A stretch of DNA of 64,000 nucleotides from Anthracocystis setariae (taxonomy: Eukaryota > Basidiomycota > Ustilaginomycetes > Ustilaginales > Ustilaginaceae), in the NCBI GenBank assembly GCA_928724745.1, contig CAKMXJ010000039.1, positions 682,001 to 746,000 of the forward strand, read 5' to 3'. Below are positions 39,701 to 51,162 of the stretch, one piece after another (position 1 is the first letter of the stretch; each line of letters starts with the position of its first letter). Below the pieces are notes generated by a model, which had not been told where the DNA came from, made no database searches, and saw only the letters and a program-made list of their open reading frames with translations. A program made the translations under genes and the position numbers.

Positions 39701-40591
39701 GCTAGGATGATTCCTTCTTATGTCAGGGACAGCAGCGTTGGCGGAGGCTCGAATGTGAGCAGCAGTGCCGAAGGTAGTGTGCCGAGGAGGGCGAGGAGGG
39801 CGACAAGCGCTGCGCGCTCCGGAGGGCGGAAGGCGATCGGGAGGAGCAGGAGTCCAAGCAGGGCGAGAATGAGGGTGAGGGGTTTCGGCGTGGGGGCCGA
39901 GGTGGAAATCGATGAGGAGAAAAGCGGCGAGGAGGCGGAGGACGAGGAGGGTTACAGTGAAGTGATGAAAGCAACCGGAAATGATCAGTTGACGGGCAAG
40001 CTGGATGCGTTGAAGCTGAGCACGGGAAGCAACACCGAGAAAGGAGAAAGGCAAAGGACAAGAAGAAGGATCTCGACAGCAAGTGAACGACCCGATCTTC
40101 CTCCACCTAGCGAATCTGAGGCCGAAGAGGAAGCAGATCATTCCGACGCATGTACTTGCTCGAAATGCTCTACCCACACTTCCAACTCTTCCTCTTCTAT
40201 CGGCTCGTTCTCATCATCCGACTTTTCGCTTTCGTCGTCCCACCTTTCCGGCTCTGACTCTGATGCCCATCTCGACTCAACGTCTTCCACCCACGGACAT
40301 CAACCGCCTCTGCACCGCTCAAGCACCTTGAACACCAGCGCTGACGAAGATTTCGGCGAGACTCTCATTGTCGAGCCCTCGCGTGCTTCCAGGAGAGAGA
40401 ACGAGTACATCGCCACCATGGTAGGAGACAAAGACCCCGCAACGGTGAAAAAGTTCTTTCGACTGTTGCCGTATCTCAATGGTAAACATACGATCGACGA
40501 GATCGAGTACAGGGTCAAGATGAGGAGGAGGGATATCAGGAGGTTGTTGAGTGTGTTCAGAGAAGCGGTGATTACATTTATGCATCCTTGA
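36752..40591 (+). CDS. NPR3: GATOR1/SEACIT subunit Npr3
   Basis: 1279-aa protein. Npr3 with Npr2 and Iml1 forms the GTPase-activating complex that switches off TORC1 when amino acids or nitrogen are scarce, at the vacuole surface. The family N terminus is exact (SLLGVILATSSTRGSHIVFRW). The second conserved block starts YLGYDIEILASILNPRLDL (about 200), then FHLVLVLDRP, WLQLYYDNIVFKMTAALFAEQ, the central LPWKTLLLLHD, and FSQVADMLGWDLYEDVYPMIRHL. The C-terminal winged helix ends the protein (LNGKHTIDEIEYRVKMRRRD). Long insertions of low complexity separate the blocks: two His tracts (near 50 and 863-880), an Arg/Glu coiled stretch (about 715-780) and Ser-rich regions. These make it much longer than the usual 600-1150 aa. 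One exon. Confidence 0.93.
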   Translation: MSESLLGVILATSSTRGSHIVFRWPNNPKLFKRYSKVKYFTDAPPQQQHHSHHHHHHEDELDPVRQKAKWDRNDEDHEDRHSQDARQSDTPSSSDVEDSDASGADEDETRSVRGSETAASHSRSKAAVSASRSKSKPRRPLVAGLEEGNNSIRSGDRAKDTADAHDRDRAPDSDAGTSKDLSPEEKARREEKAARAYKTYLGYDIEILASILNPRLDLAHQKFELIVDDVAFLGHPVAVSKSGTWGDPDGDGWDGSQDGGEVNDRDVGQRQQRGRSGLRKEIRPYDVPDAQDSPKNSSPASTKPPRSVSQGRTESASGSSNSRSTAPLTQFHLVLVLDRPDPSTTMPNMDLSSWLQLYYDNIVFKMTAALFAEQSKADYVGRETEKLLALRERCMDDGQAYAAYAAQCLGISSLARCIRDLHKSISTSSDALITINDRIEVHLQLPPILQDPTTLTKTVDIETELDPNDPIFLSGGGFAGLGKEGADEDGGGGTYDRLLDLAPHQLSFEEWCRTTGPYLLPWKTLLLLHDQTDELHSRGRLASDNASPAGDASPSGGQAQAHEAHGFEQLARNFTALFRPNLYHSLNFSQVADMLGWDLYEDVYPMIRHLIYYRQARVIDVPRPGHVYAISPLFDFARLPQLSRIWAHTFPELVPLPVFLSQLSSSGRPMNSHFPARHQRELALDVLIWLLRRDVVVKLHIRLRLMATEAVKRRTAERRQERHERHRKRREKKRERVARMEARRIRKSQMEEQKRRREVELAEQKDKEEAERSNGGEKRGRSRERDKSRSADTRKKGEAVLDEEQEESRDPGAATEEAEHKSGLSRLGLKSLATPDDLGEVAAAAAVIAGSDAGSSFHRPHHHHHHKHHHHHHHHEHRKGSNTSDSDRSPHPISIKQPFDELKFERRPVLRSRSPSTAHTSVPAVSVSFSNLADRPDFPGRPRADTTSSSNSSNYPHNKAGLSMTPSTSQKNSRPTTPNVVPGARMIPSYVRDSSVGGGSNVSSSAEGSVPRRARRATSAARSGGRKAIGRSRSPSRARMRVRGFGVGAEVEIDEEKSGEEAEDEEGYSEVMKATGNDQLTGKLDALKLSTGSNTEKGERQRTRRRISTASERPDLPPPSESEAEEEADHSDACTCSKCSTHTSNSSSSIGSFSSSDFSLSSSHLSGSDSDAHLDSTSSTHGHQPPLHRSSTLNTSADEDFGETLIVEPSRASRRENEYIATMVGDKDPATVKKFFRLLPYLNGKHTIDEIEYRVKMRRRDIRRLLSVFREAVITFMHP

Positions 40592-40733
40592 TCTCTGTTT
40601 GCACGAAATGGTACGGTCGTTTGACCTTTAAACATTGTGACAAGATTGTGTTTTGATGCTGAGTCTGGGGAATTTGTGGGATGGTGTGGAAAGCGAAGTG
40701 TGACGTTGCGGAGGTGAGCAAAAGGGGGGATCG

Positions 40734-43700
40734 CTAGGACATGACAGGTTGAAAGTCGGGTCTGAGAACGCGTCTCCCCTCAACGACATCTAGCGCGAGA
40801 CGCCTGATATTAGCTTCAGCGATGATGACCTCGGGCGAGAGCTCGAGATCGAATGCGGCGTTGATCGCGCTTGAGATCCTGGACGCCTGCTGTCGATCCC
40901 AAATGGTGAAGTCATCCTCGACCACCTGTGACGATTCGGAAACTTCGGCCTCGACGACGGCTTGTTCGGGAAGGCTGTCTGCCGCCGGTTGCGCGGAGGC
41001 GATCGACAGACGGAGCGGTTTCGAGGATGGCACTGAGTATCGCACGATATCGCGAATGATGTCGATGGTTTTCTCAAGTTCGTCCGCTTCAGAAGTGGTG
41101 ATGGTGGGAAGGGTGCCGACGAAGATCTCGATCGGCGACGAGCGGGCGAGGACGTTGTGCTTTCCATCATGATGATACCTGAACTCATACACACCAGGCG
41201 TCCACGGCAGTTTGGAGTCTCGGAATACCGACACACCTCGAACCCCGTCCTGGGTGCTCTCCGCATTCTTATCGGAACCCAACCACGTAGCAGAAGAAAC
41301 CGACGGAGTCTTGTGTACATCACCCACCCATTCCTCCTCGGCGACACCTAACCACTTACCCTGGCTCGAGATCTTGGTCACCAGCGAAGCTTCATCGGCA
41401 CCCTGCTTGCCTCCAAACCGCGAAAGCAGATACACTCCAATCCAATCCCGACGAGAATGGTTAGCAGCCGCGGTCCATTCCACCTCAATCGGTCGACCGA
41501 GGTGGAACCGTGCAACACCATCTTCCCCTCTCTCGCTAGCCTCGAGACGAACCTTGAGACTGTACTGAGACTTATCGACTCCCTCCGATTTCAGTTTCTG
41601 GTCGTCTTCCACGCGTACAATCAGCAGACGGTCTTTGCTCTGTTGAAGCAGAACCTTGGTCTCTTCGAGCATGCCTTCGAAACGCGGTCGAGATTGGCGG
41701 AAGAACTCCTCGAAAGCCTCTGCTGTGTCACGCTGCACTTTCTCGATGGTGCCCTGGACGTTTTTGATCGTGGGATGTTCTTGAGCGAGGCGGAACAGGT
41801 CGGTCTCCTTGGCCGCTACCCATTGCGACTTGAGCTGTTTGGTGAGACCGGAATCCTTGCGGAGCGCCGCTTCGCCATAAAGCTTCCTCATATGAGGACC
41901 CTCGACGTACGACAGGAACCCCCAGTGCGCAAGGTAGGAGACGATGGCCATGGTAAGAGTGAGCTTTGATCCAGCGATGAGAGCAAGGCCGAAGAACGCT
42001 GCACCCCCCATCGAGCGTTCGGGGTTGTTGAGGAATCGGTAAATACCGGTGTAGTACAGCTGATGTGGGTACTCGTCGATGAAAAAGTCACCGTAGAGCC
42101 ATCCAAAGGGGCCGAGGACCTCGTAGGACGAGTTTGCGGTCCACAGATGAAGAGCGATGAGCAGAAAGCCTAGCGTGTGACGGAGTAGTTCCGGCCCAAC
42201 CGTCCAATCAGGGTGGCCGATGGGGGTGTAGCAGTTGCACGCGAGTGCACCGAAGGAGATGTACGTCATGACCAGCGAGGTGTTGTAGACGACTTTCCAG
42301 TTGCTAAAAGCTTCGAAGACGGCGTCCTGAGGCTGCGTGTAGTGGTAGTGCTTGAGGAAGTGGCGGACAATCCATTTACTCTCGGATTGACGGGACAGAG
42401 CCATACCAAGCCCGAACGAGTGGAAGGTACGCCAAGCGAGAGCATTGATGAACAGCAGAGTCAATTTCCAGTTGCGCCCTAGAGTAGGTAGGATCAACGG
42501 CAAGAGAGCGTAGAGGGATCCGACAACCAGGAGGAAGTCGTTGGCCCGCATAAGGTCGAGGTTCCGGAAGACGACCGTGTCTTTGCGGAAGATGCGATGG
42601 TGGAGATCGTGGAGGGTGGTGACAGGGCGCTGCTGTTGAGGTGGTTCCATGCCGGAGAGGTGGTGCTTGATGGCATCGTTGGACGAGGAAGAGGAGCGGA
42701 GAGTCGAACGTTTGAACGCTTTGCTTTGTTCGATGTCGGAAGATTCGTCGTCGGTGGTGAGAGCGGTCGAGCCTTCGGTTTGGCTTGGAGTGGGGCCCTC
42801 TGGATCATGCATAGACGCATTCTTGGATGTTGCATTCTTGTCAGCCTCTCGGGTTGGCCTAGCAGCGTCTTCCTCGTCTGCAGCGTGAGCCGCCTTGCGA
42901 GAAGCGGCATTGAAGGGAGCTTGACGAAGGGGCACACGAGCCGCGATAGGTTTCCTTTCGCCATACGTTCGATCGATGTGGGGACCTTCGAAGAAAGTCA
43001 TGAACAAGAACTGCGCAAAGTGCGCGGCTAGCGAGACAAATAGAACCGCATAGCTGCCACTGACGAGCGAAAGACCATAGTAGCCAGCATAGCCGATCGA
43101 GTACATCGGATCGGGGGCAATTTCGTAGACACCGTCAAAGACAAGGCTCTGGAGGCACAGGAAGAAGCAGTCGCCCCAGTACCAAGCATAGTCCTTGACG
43201 ACGCGGTGTGCGTCGATCTTGACCCAGAGATTGAAGAAGATGAGCGTCCAGCCCGCGATCCAACGTAGCACATGCATCGCCACCGAATGGCCCTCTGGCA
43301 GGCGAGTGCATGAGAAGGCAAAGAGCGAGTAGGCCACGAAATCGTTGAGCAAGATGACATCGACAAAGCTGCGAAAGATGAGCCAAACGTTGTAGTCCAA
43401 AGGCATCGCATCGAAGACGTAATCCTTGTCCATCTTGGTGACGAGCTGCTGCTTGACCCAATTGTGGACGCGAGGTCGTCTTTGGGCGTCCATCCAACCA
43501 TGCTGCTTGACTTGACGAATGATCCAGCCCTTTTCGCTCTGCTGCTTGAGGACCCAGCCGAGCCCGGCGTTGTAAGACGCTCGCCAGAAGGCGAAGTAGA
43601 GGAAGAAAAATAGTTGGGATGCGCGCCGGGACAGGGCGAAGTACAGGACGATCTGGAGTGAGAGGGAGACCACTGTTACGATGTCGAGGGGTGTCTTGGG

Positions 43701-44437
43701 CTGGCGAGGGTCGAAGATGGACGAGAGCATGTCTGGAGTGTGCGGTACAGTAAAGACTGATTTCAGCCAACGCCAAAATCACCGAGAGCAGTCATGGACA
43801 TCATGCATCGGGTTGTCAGCGAATTGCACAATGAGAGGTCCAGTGCAGCCATTTCCAAATGTATGGTCGGGAGGGGACGCCATACGAAAGGAGCCAGTTG
43901 ATTCGGGAGGAGAAGGGCACAAGAGCCAATGTCAGGAAGGGCAGAATAGAGCGTCAGTCAAACGTCATCTCCTTCGGCTGCAAGTCGATCTTCCCGCGGC
44001 TAACGAGACCGGAACGGAACCAGATCGCACTGTCCGGCGCTAAATAAAGAGTCTCAGGCGATCCTGGGCAGGAAGCATGGGATGTAAGAGAGCAGAGAGG
44101 ACAGCAGAAGCCGAGAAGCAGAACCGAAACTTTGGATCGGCCGCCAAATCAGAGTTAAGCCGCGGCACAACTGTGCCAATGAATCGGATCCATGCATAAG
44201 CATAATGTGGGGGAAAGCGGGGGCATAGTACCTACCTGTACCATCGGGAGACCTTCCGAGCACCTTAGGTTGTGATTGCTCCTGCTTGTCATGATTTCTG
44301 AACGTGTGGCTTTGATCTGCGGATGGAGCGGCGATTTCGGTCGACTCTGATCTGGCCGGATCCGTCTGGCTGGACTGCTTAGCGCGATTGCGCAGGCCCT
44401 CGGTCGATACCGTGCCGAGCTTTTCGGTCGTAGCCAT
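40734..44437 (-). CDS. CHO2: Phosphatidylethanolamine N-methyltransferase Cho2 (2 exons)
   Basis: Exons 44236-44437 and 40734-43756, giving 1074 aa; the intron is 479 nt (GTAGGT...ATCAG, phase 1) and joins GRSPDGT to VFTVPHTPDML, the family's usual opening. Cho2 catalyses the first SAM-dependent methylation of phosphatidylethanolamine on the way to phosphatidylcholine in the ER. Two tandem multi-helix methyltransferase modules are visible, each ending in the family EGPH motif (EGPHIDRTYGE near 328, EGPHMRKLYGE near 687). A soluble C-terminal beta-rich part follows (VEWTAAANHSRRDWIGVYLL; GVYEFRYHHDGKHNVL). The linker between the modules is Ser/Asp-rich. Its 3' end converges with NPR3. In yeast, Npr2 (the Npr3 partner) also affects phospholipid methylation, but neighbouring position alone is no evidence of a link. 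Confidence 0.95.
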
Positions 44438-45499
44438 GTTTGCAGACGAAGCACGACAAGCTCGAGCTGTGCTTGAGGGCTTAGTTTTTGGCTAGAAAGC
44501 GATGGTGGTGACGATAGTAAGATCACTTTCGGCTGTAAGAAGATGCGGGTGGGCCAACGACTTTGACGGAAAGCGGATCCGGCAGAGAGTGCGTTTTTCC
44601 TCTTCTCAAGCCTCAGTCAACCCTTTTTTCTGATGTTTCGCGTGGCCGTCTCAGAATTCCTGTCTTTCTTCGTCTGGACCCGTCTTCTTTCCTCTGGTCT
44701 CTCTCAGACCTTCTCTTCTTCTTCCTGTTCTGACGGGTCGCGTAGTTGAGCTGAAGAACCCTGCCAAGCGAATTCAACGTCCGTTTCTGCACGCTGCACC
44801 CATCTCAACACCAGCCTGTCTTTCACGGTCCCTGACTCTGATTGCTTATTTTTTCAAGTGTCTGCCCTTCCATACCAAAAAGATGCGGTGCAGACGCAAA
44901 GTCTACTCTGAAGTCGCTGCAAGTTGCGCCTTTCTGAAGTCAAGTCTTGCTACGAGTACGGACGACAGGACGCTGCCCAACGAGGCTGAGATTATACACA
45001 TCCTGTGAAAAGCGACGGCAAGCGGTGAATGTTGGGAACCCTTCTGCAATGAACGCTTCGCCCGAGACGCAGTACATGCAGCGGATTCGTGATTTCAGTT
45101 AGTTAGCCCGAAAGACATTCGCACGCATTGCACTGTTCTGTCCATGTCGGTCTTGCCGGTCAACATGCCAACTATTGCAGCGCTTCTCTCATTGGCTCTC
45201 GCTTTGCAGTATCTTTCTTGACTCCAGCTAATGGACCCACTGTTCTTGTCGGCACATCCGACCTAGTGTCAGATAGCTTGGAACTTTTTGACGAGAAAGT
45301 ACGATCGAGAAATTCACACACCGTCGGACACCAACTCCTCGCTTTGATATGAGAAAGTCCGATCCATTGAGCAAGACAGGAAACCGAGAAAGCGAAGCGG
45401 AACATCAACAAGAACAAGTGTCGGCAGAAGTGCTGAGAGAGGCGGAAACAAAAAGATGCTGGACCATTCGGAGCCGGAACAGGTTGAGGTGACCTCATC
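44438..45499. other. Intergenic: CHO2 promoter / RRM gene 3' flank
   Basis: 1.06 kb with a pyrimidine-rich stretch (about 44610-44730) likely in the CHO2 upstream region. I looked for inositol-responsive CATGTGAA-type elements and saw none clear enough to report. No gene seen. Confidence 0.45.
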
Positions 45500-47795
45500 T
45501 CAACCGACTCGAATTTCGACACTCATGCTATCCTCCTCCTCCTCGCTCGGTTCCGCCGAATCACTCGATTGGTCCTCCAGCTCAACCGAGTTGTCGGCAC
45601 TGACAGCCGCTCTGACGAGGGTGGGCGCTCCTTGGGCCTCCCTCACCCTAGCCTGTGCGGCAACCATGGCCATAGGGTCCGAGACCGCTCGAGACCCATC
45701 ATTCGTGCGGCTCACAGGATCCGGGTAAGGGAATCGTACGCGCACTGCCGCTGCAGGACCTTTCTTGCGTACGAGCTTGTCACCTTCTCTGGCCGTCGTT
45801 GCCGTATTGGATGACGGCACTTCGGCGGGATCGTTACCATTCGAGTGCGGAGATACCAGCCCGGGGGGAGGAGGTAACGAGTCAAGTGGAAGGTAAGTCT
45901 CAGAGTAGCCACCCCAGTGCTTGTGAGTGCCCCAGAAGTCGCTGATGGGCGCACGGTGTGAACGACTTTCGAGCGGATCGTGGATGTCCACTCCAGGGTA
46001 CACGGTCCTCGCTGAGAGTGTGGGGGCAACGACCGCGGGATTGTAGCATGGCTCGAAGCCGAAGTGGGGCCAATGCATGTGACTCGGAATATCGATGCCG
46101 AGCCCCGATCGAGCCTGAACCGCTGGCAGATGGTCTGGAGAGCAGTACGAATACACGCCGGGAGAAGGCATCGATGTAGCCATAGGGATGAATGGCTGGG
46201 GCTGAGGAAAAGTCGATCGTGCCCTTGCCATGGCAGCGTCCAGTTCGCTTGCGGTTCGGACGTTGGCTATCTGTCCAACTCCTCTTGGCTGCACGTTCAC
46301 TTCCACCGGATGGGTCCTAGTTCGTACTTCGTCCCATGCGTCCCTTGTGCATAAGTTGAGCAGGCCCAACGATTCGAGCGTGTGCTTCTGATGCACTGAG
46401 TGCTTGAGGTGTTTCTGCGCCTCGCTGTCTGCGAACCTGACCTGCAAAGGCAGAGTTGTGCCTGGTAGCACGCGATTGTGGAGTCGTTCTATACAAAGTT
46501 TGGCGGTAGCTCGATCGTAGAGTCTCACAAAGCCGACGCCACGGCTCTCTCCATGGACATCGTAAAGGATCTTGAGCGATGCGATGGGGTGAGGATTGAA
46601 CAGTTGTTCGAGTTGAGCGACGGTAAATTTGAGAGGCAGGTTGGACAGGTAGACGTTGGAAGAGGATGCGTCGGCCATACGACGAAGACGTGCCGAGAAC
46701 GATTCCTGTAATATATAGCGAAGAAGACAAGGCTCGTCAGCATCGATTCGAGCTTTCAAACAGGCCTGGCTACTTACCTTGGCGAAAGAGGAACTGAATC
46801 CATGGCTGTTGAGCCACTCGAGGGCTCGTTTGGCCATGTTGCTGTTAGCATACATGAGAAAGCCGAATCCTTTGCAGAGCCCAGTCTGTCGATCCATCAT
46901 TGCTTTGTGACTGATCACCACTCCGCAAGCAGAGCCGAGCAAGAAGAGCATATGGTCGTCCATCCTGCAAAAGCAGCATGGGTCTCTTGTCATTATCTGT
47001 GCCATTTGTACGTCATATCAATCCATCGCGGACTTACTCTTCGGGCAGGCCGTTGACATAAATGTTGGTGTCATTGTTTTGGTCCGTCGAAAGGCAGCGT
47101 TCGAGCTGCTTTGTTGCAGGATAGTGAGGAATGTCAAGTGGACCAAATGCGCCCCCGCTGCTTGACTGAGAATAGGTTTGGGATAGCAGCGGTGGTCCCG
47201 CGTGCATAGCGTGGCCACGACTTTCTTCAAGCATCTCTACATTCATCTTTTTGCCCATCACAGCTTCTCGATGCGCCGCCATCTTGTTCTCGAGATCAGA
47301 TCGGAGTAAACCCCAACGATCGCCTTGCCAATCTTCGCTCTGCTCCAGCTTTGGTGCAGCTGGTTCGGGCTCGCGTCGATATGCGTCTTCCGCCTTCTCT
47401 TCGGGCTGTACAGACTCGACTGGCAGTACTTTGTCGCATCCGGGAGCGAGGGTAGCAGAGGTCGGAGCGGAAGAGAGCACGCTGGGCTCTGGTTTTCCAC
47501 CGAGCTGAAGGGGCTCGATGACGGAAGAACTCTTACGGTGGAGAGGACTAGGGCGCTCCTCGAGCTGCTTCTCGGTCGGCGTGTTGTACGTCTTACGCGA
47601 GATACGTGGGCGCCAAGGCGTAGCAGGAGCAATCACCCGTGTTTCGCGGGGATGCTTGGTGACGGCAATACGCTGACCGGAATTCCAGCGGACCTGCATG
47701 TGACTACCAGGCTGGCTGATCTGGGAAGGTGGAGTCTTGGAGCGAGGCGGACTTCCATCGATGTTGAAGAACTGCCTATCGCTGCGCGGGATCAT
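45500..47795 (-). CDS. RNA-binding protein with two RRMs, RBMS/MSSP-like (3 exons)
   Basis: Exons 47038-47795, 46778-46964 and 45500-46705 (introns 73 and 72 nt, GTAAGT...AG, phases match), giving 716 aa. It has two RNA-recognition motifs. RRM1 is about 243-318, with RNP2 NIYVNGL at the end of exon 1 and RNP1 CKGFGFLMY in exon 2. RRM2 is about 331-405, with RNP2 NVYLSNL and RNP1 RGVGFVRL. The pair and the short linker (SSFAKESFSARL) resemble vertebrate RBMS proteins and fungal relatives. The N terminus (1-240) and C terminus (410-716) are Ser/Pro-rich and disordered, ending in an acidic Glu-rich stretch (EPSEEEEDSMSVE). RNA targets are unknown. The ATG at 47795 is the first in frame after an upstream TTG. 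Confidence 0.88.
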
Positions 47796-48627
47796 CGAGC
47801 AAAGGTAAGAGTGTAGTTGTATGGTAGTGACGGAGGAATGGAAGCAAAAGTGGTTAGAGCAAGACAACGGAAGAGGGATGGTCGTTGTCGTACACAAACC
47901 TTTCCCTCCCCAAAGGGCGAGCTTTTATCCTTTCTTAGACCCTCTCCTTGCCCAGGACACTTGCCCGTTGCAAAAGAGCACGGAGAAAGTTGGAAAGCAT
48001 ATACCTACGATGTTTATCTTTATATGCCCTGTGCAGTGGGATGAGCGGGAAGTGATCTGCCAAGCAGCATCGATCGACCTCGTGCAGCATCACAAACTTT
48101 GGCCGCACAGAGCATACACTGATCTTGCCTCTGCTCTTCTTAGACACTCTGTGCCATGATGCACGAAGCAAATCGCATCGGCACCAAGCCACCGATGCAG
48201 GCGCCCTAGCAACACCGAGGGAGAGATGCCCGTGCTCCCCTCGCTGGCTTGAATGGAACGGACCTCGCTTGCAATACCGACCTGGCTACGAAGTGTGCAT
48301 TACAGAGTAGAAGCGTTTCCTCATTGAGTTGTCGTTCGTGTCTTCTAATGATACAGTGTGTGAAAGTGAAGAGGGCCCGCATCTCAGGGCAGCAGCGGCG
48401 AGGTAAGCACTTTCGAAGCCCGGAGCTGGCCCTCAGCTAGAGTATATTATGAATGTATGCTAAGAGAGACGAAGAGTTTTCTGCACCGGAAGGCGAAGCG
48501 AGTGGTAAGCAATACGTTCAGCACCTTCGTGCCAGTACGATGCCTAAAAGGTATATGCGCAGGTAGGGGACACGCCGCAGAGGCGACAGACGTCCAGATT
48601 GCAAGCAAGACAGCAGGCCAGCGTTGC
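47796..48627. other. Intergenic: RRM gene promoter / NIPA 3' flank
   Basis: 832 bases without a recognisable gene; only short frames. Confidence 0.5.
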
Positions 48628-50124
48628 TCACTTGGTTTGGAAATCGGGTGTGGTATCGTCGATCAAACTTTGCCTCTTGAGCTTGCGTTGCGCCTTTGCT
48701 GTTGCCTCGCCCGAAGCTCGAGAGCCGCTGGTGCCTTCGGCAAAATAATCAGCGCGGGATTTGCCCTGTCGGATCATGGGCGAAGTGTCGCTGAGGTCGT
48801 CCCCGAATTCATCCTCGTCGAGCCGCGTCATTCCAAGTGCCTCCTCGTTTTCATACGCGTTGAAGAGCACCGCAGAAGCTGCACTGCTTTTCCTGCTGTG
48901 GCCGAACACTGCAGCGCTACGACCTGCTGACCCACTGAGACTGGACCTGCCATTAGCGAGGCTGGTCATGGCGCGCTGCTGATCGAGCAAGCGCTCATGT
49001 TGTTCCGAGAAGCGAGTGGTGCCTTCACCGGTGACGAGCGACATGCGCGGCTGTTGTGTGACGGGATCAATGATGCGGTTGAGGTTGAGCAAGTAGACGC
49101 CGGTAAAGATGACGATGAAGCCACCGAGCAATGAAACGGCAGGAGCGGTAGATGTGTTGAAGCCTTGGAAGAGGAGCACCGAAGCAAGGATGGTGGAGGT
49201 GGTGAAGAAGACGTAGTAAATGGGATTGACGACGTTGGTTGAGAATTGATCGAGCGCCTTGTTGAAGTAATTCATCTGGGTGAGAATGCAGACGACGACG
49301 ACGATGGCAAAGCAGTAGGTGGATGGGTGGCTGAACTGATTGTTGCCGGCAAAGGTGAGTTTGAGCGCAACGCCGAGCCCCTTGACACTCATGACCGAGA
49401 TGGAACCGACGAGGCTGCAGATCGAGATGTAGACGAGGGGAGTCTTGCGGCCGTACTTGGGCACCATGCGGAAGATCATAAAGAGCGAGAAGCCGAGGAC
49501 GAAGGTGCAATAGAAGAGGAAGCCAGGCTGGAGTGCATAGTTGAGCATTTCGTCGATGGTCTGGATCTCTTTGTCTTCTGGTGCGTTGACGACGATGATG
49601 ACGGTTCCAACCAGACAGAGGGTGCAGCCGACCTTTCCAAGGCGACCAAGCTCCTCCTTGAGGATAAACGAAGCGAGGATGGCACCAATCAGAACACTGA
49701 GGGCACCTAGCGGCGTGACGAGGATAGGAGGGGCGAAAGTGTAGGCGGCGAAATTGGCGACCTCGCCGACGATCATGGTAGCCATACCGGCCCACCAGAT
49801 GGGATTTTGGAGGTAGGTGTGACCGTCAGAAGCGAGGCCGTTGTGTCTGTCGGCGGCGTCCATGAGACCTTTCTTTGTGATGATGAAACTGGTACCGATA
49901 GCAAGAGAGCTGCTGATGGCTAGCGTGAGGCCGATCCACTTCTGCTGCGTGAGCGAGGATTGCGCCGAGTCGGCGGCATTCTGCGCTTCTGGTGGTAGAT
50001 AGCCAGGACGGTCGCCACCGGCTGGTAAAGCATAGGTGCCAAGCGTCCAAAGCAGCATTGCTAACGTCGCGACACGGACGAGGCGCAGCCGCAATGGGCC
50101 AGCAAAGGAGCCCGATGTGTTCAT
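48628..50124 (-). CDS. NIPA-type magnesium transporter
   Basis: 498-aa multi-pass protein of the NIPA (DUF803) family, putative Mg2+ carriers of the drug/metabolite transporter fold. A hydrophobic N-terminal segment (about 15-35) may act as a signal anchor. The family core starts at GLTLAISSSLAIGTSFIITKKGL, followed by NPIWWAGMATMIVGEVANFAAYTFAP, ILVTPLGALSVLIGAILASF and LKEELGRLGKVGCTLCLVG, with nine or so helices to about residue 365 (GFIVIFTGVYLLNLNR). The C-terminal 130 residues are hydrophilic, Ser/Arg-rich and cytosolic-type. Transport has been shown for mammalian members; the ion here is inferred. One exon. Confidence 0.93.
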   Translation of the reverse strand: MNTSGSFAGPLRLRLVRVATLAMLLWTLGTYALPAGGDRPGYLPPEAQNAADSAQSSLTQQKWIGLTLAISSSLAIGTSFIITKKGLMDAADRHNGLASDGHTYLQNPIWWAGMATMIVGEVANFAAYTFAPPILVTPLGALSVLIGAILASFILKEELGRLGKVGCTLCLVGTVIIVVNAPEDKEIQTIDEMLNYALQPGFLFYCTFVLGFSLFMIFRMVPKYGRKTPLVYISICSLVGSISVMSVKGLGVALKLTFAGNNQFSHPSTYCFAIVVVVCILTQMNYFNKALDQFSTNVVNPIYYVFFTTSTILASVLLFQGFNTSTAPAVSLLGGFIVIFTGVYLLNLNRIIDPVTQQPRMSLVTGEGTTRFSEQHERLLDQQRAMTSLANGRSSLSGSAGRSAAVFGHSRKSSAASAVLFNAYENEEALGMTRLDEDEFGDDLSDTSPMIRQGKSRADYFAEGTSGSRASGEATAKAQRKLKRQSLIDDTTPDFQTK

Positions 50125-51162
50125 TGTATAGGCGTACCGTGAGAATCGTCTTGAGTTGGGATGGTTGAAGAGGCGAGGAATGACGCAAGATCGCAGATGC
50201 TCTCGACAAGTGTGCCGATGCAGTTTGATCTCGTCGGAAGCAACCGATATGGAATGAGCGACGATGGAAGATGCCTTTACTTGGTGTGAGGTCCGTGCTG
50301 AGTTGAAGTGGGCCGAATAGACAGCAGCTAGCCAGGCAATCGAGCTTGTTGGCTCCGATCTACAAGAAGGTGGCCAGAATCAGAGATGCAGCAGCGAGCT
50401 GGCTGATGGATCTGCTGGCAGAGATCACGACACAAAAGATGCGCAGCAGAAGGAGTCGGTCTTGCGAACAAAGATGAAATGGTAGAAGGAGATGTGCTTA
50501 CGGCGTAAGGATGCAGCCAAACAAAAGAATGAACCAAAGAATGGGAGCAGCGGAATGAGTGTGTGCTGGTTGGCAACATCAACTCAAAAAAAAAGCAGTC
50601 CGCTGTAAGCCGACGCGAATCTTGCGTCCCGTCCGTTTCTTCGTTGTCGCTCGCGGTCAAGGCGGAAGGCGGAAGGCGGGAGAGGAGGCTACAGTACAGT
50701 ACTGTACTCTCTGCAACTCGCAACTCGCCGTGGGGTAAATGCTGCTGCTGCTTGAGCATGTTACGTGTCGCGGGCCAGCCGACGGGAGACCACTCGGGAG
50801 CCTAACAGCTCTTCGCGGAAGCCACACTCTCACCACGCATTCGGAAATTGCAGCACGATCGCGTGTTTCAGGCAGCAAGCAGGCAGTCTCGAATGATTTG
50901 GACTCATTTCTCGCAAAATTGCCAATTTTCAGTCATGGGATTTCAGAGGGTGCGGAAAGAATGATTCATCACAGTTTTGGGAACGCGCGACACGGCTTGC
51001 AAACCAACACCCCTTCTTTGCGAGAAAAGGGACCCTGAATCGAGATCCAACACACATAGCAAACTCAGCCTTCTTCTCGTCTTGCGGACATCAACTTTTG
51101 CATCGATGCTTGTCTACCTGCACGGATCGCCTCATCGCTGAGACTTCGAGCTTCATGGCACC
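50125..51162. promoter_or_regulatory. Divergent intergenic region NIPA / NSE3
   Basis: 1.04 kb between oppositely read genes, holding both promoters. A GGCGGAAGGCGGAAGGCGG direct repeat lies near 50661-50680. No gene seen. Confidence 0.5.

Noticed and set aside
39314..40177. 287-codon open frame on the minus strand
   Set aside because: Antisense to low-complexity NPR3 sequence.
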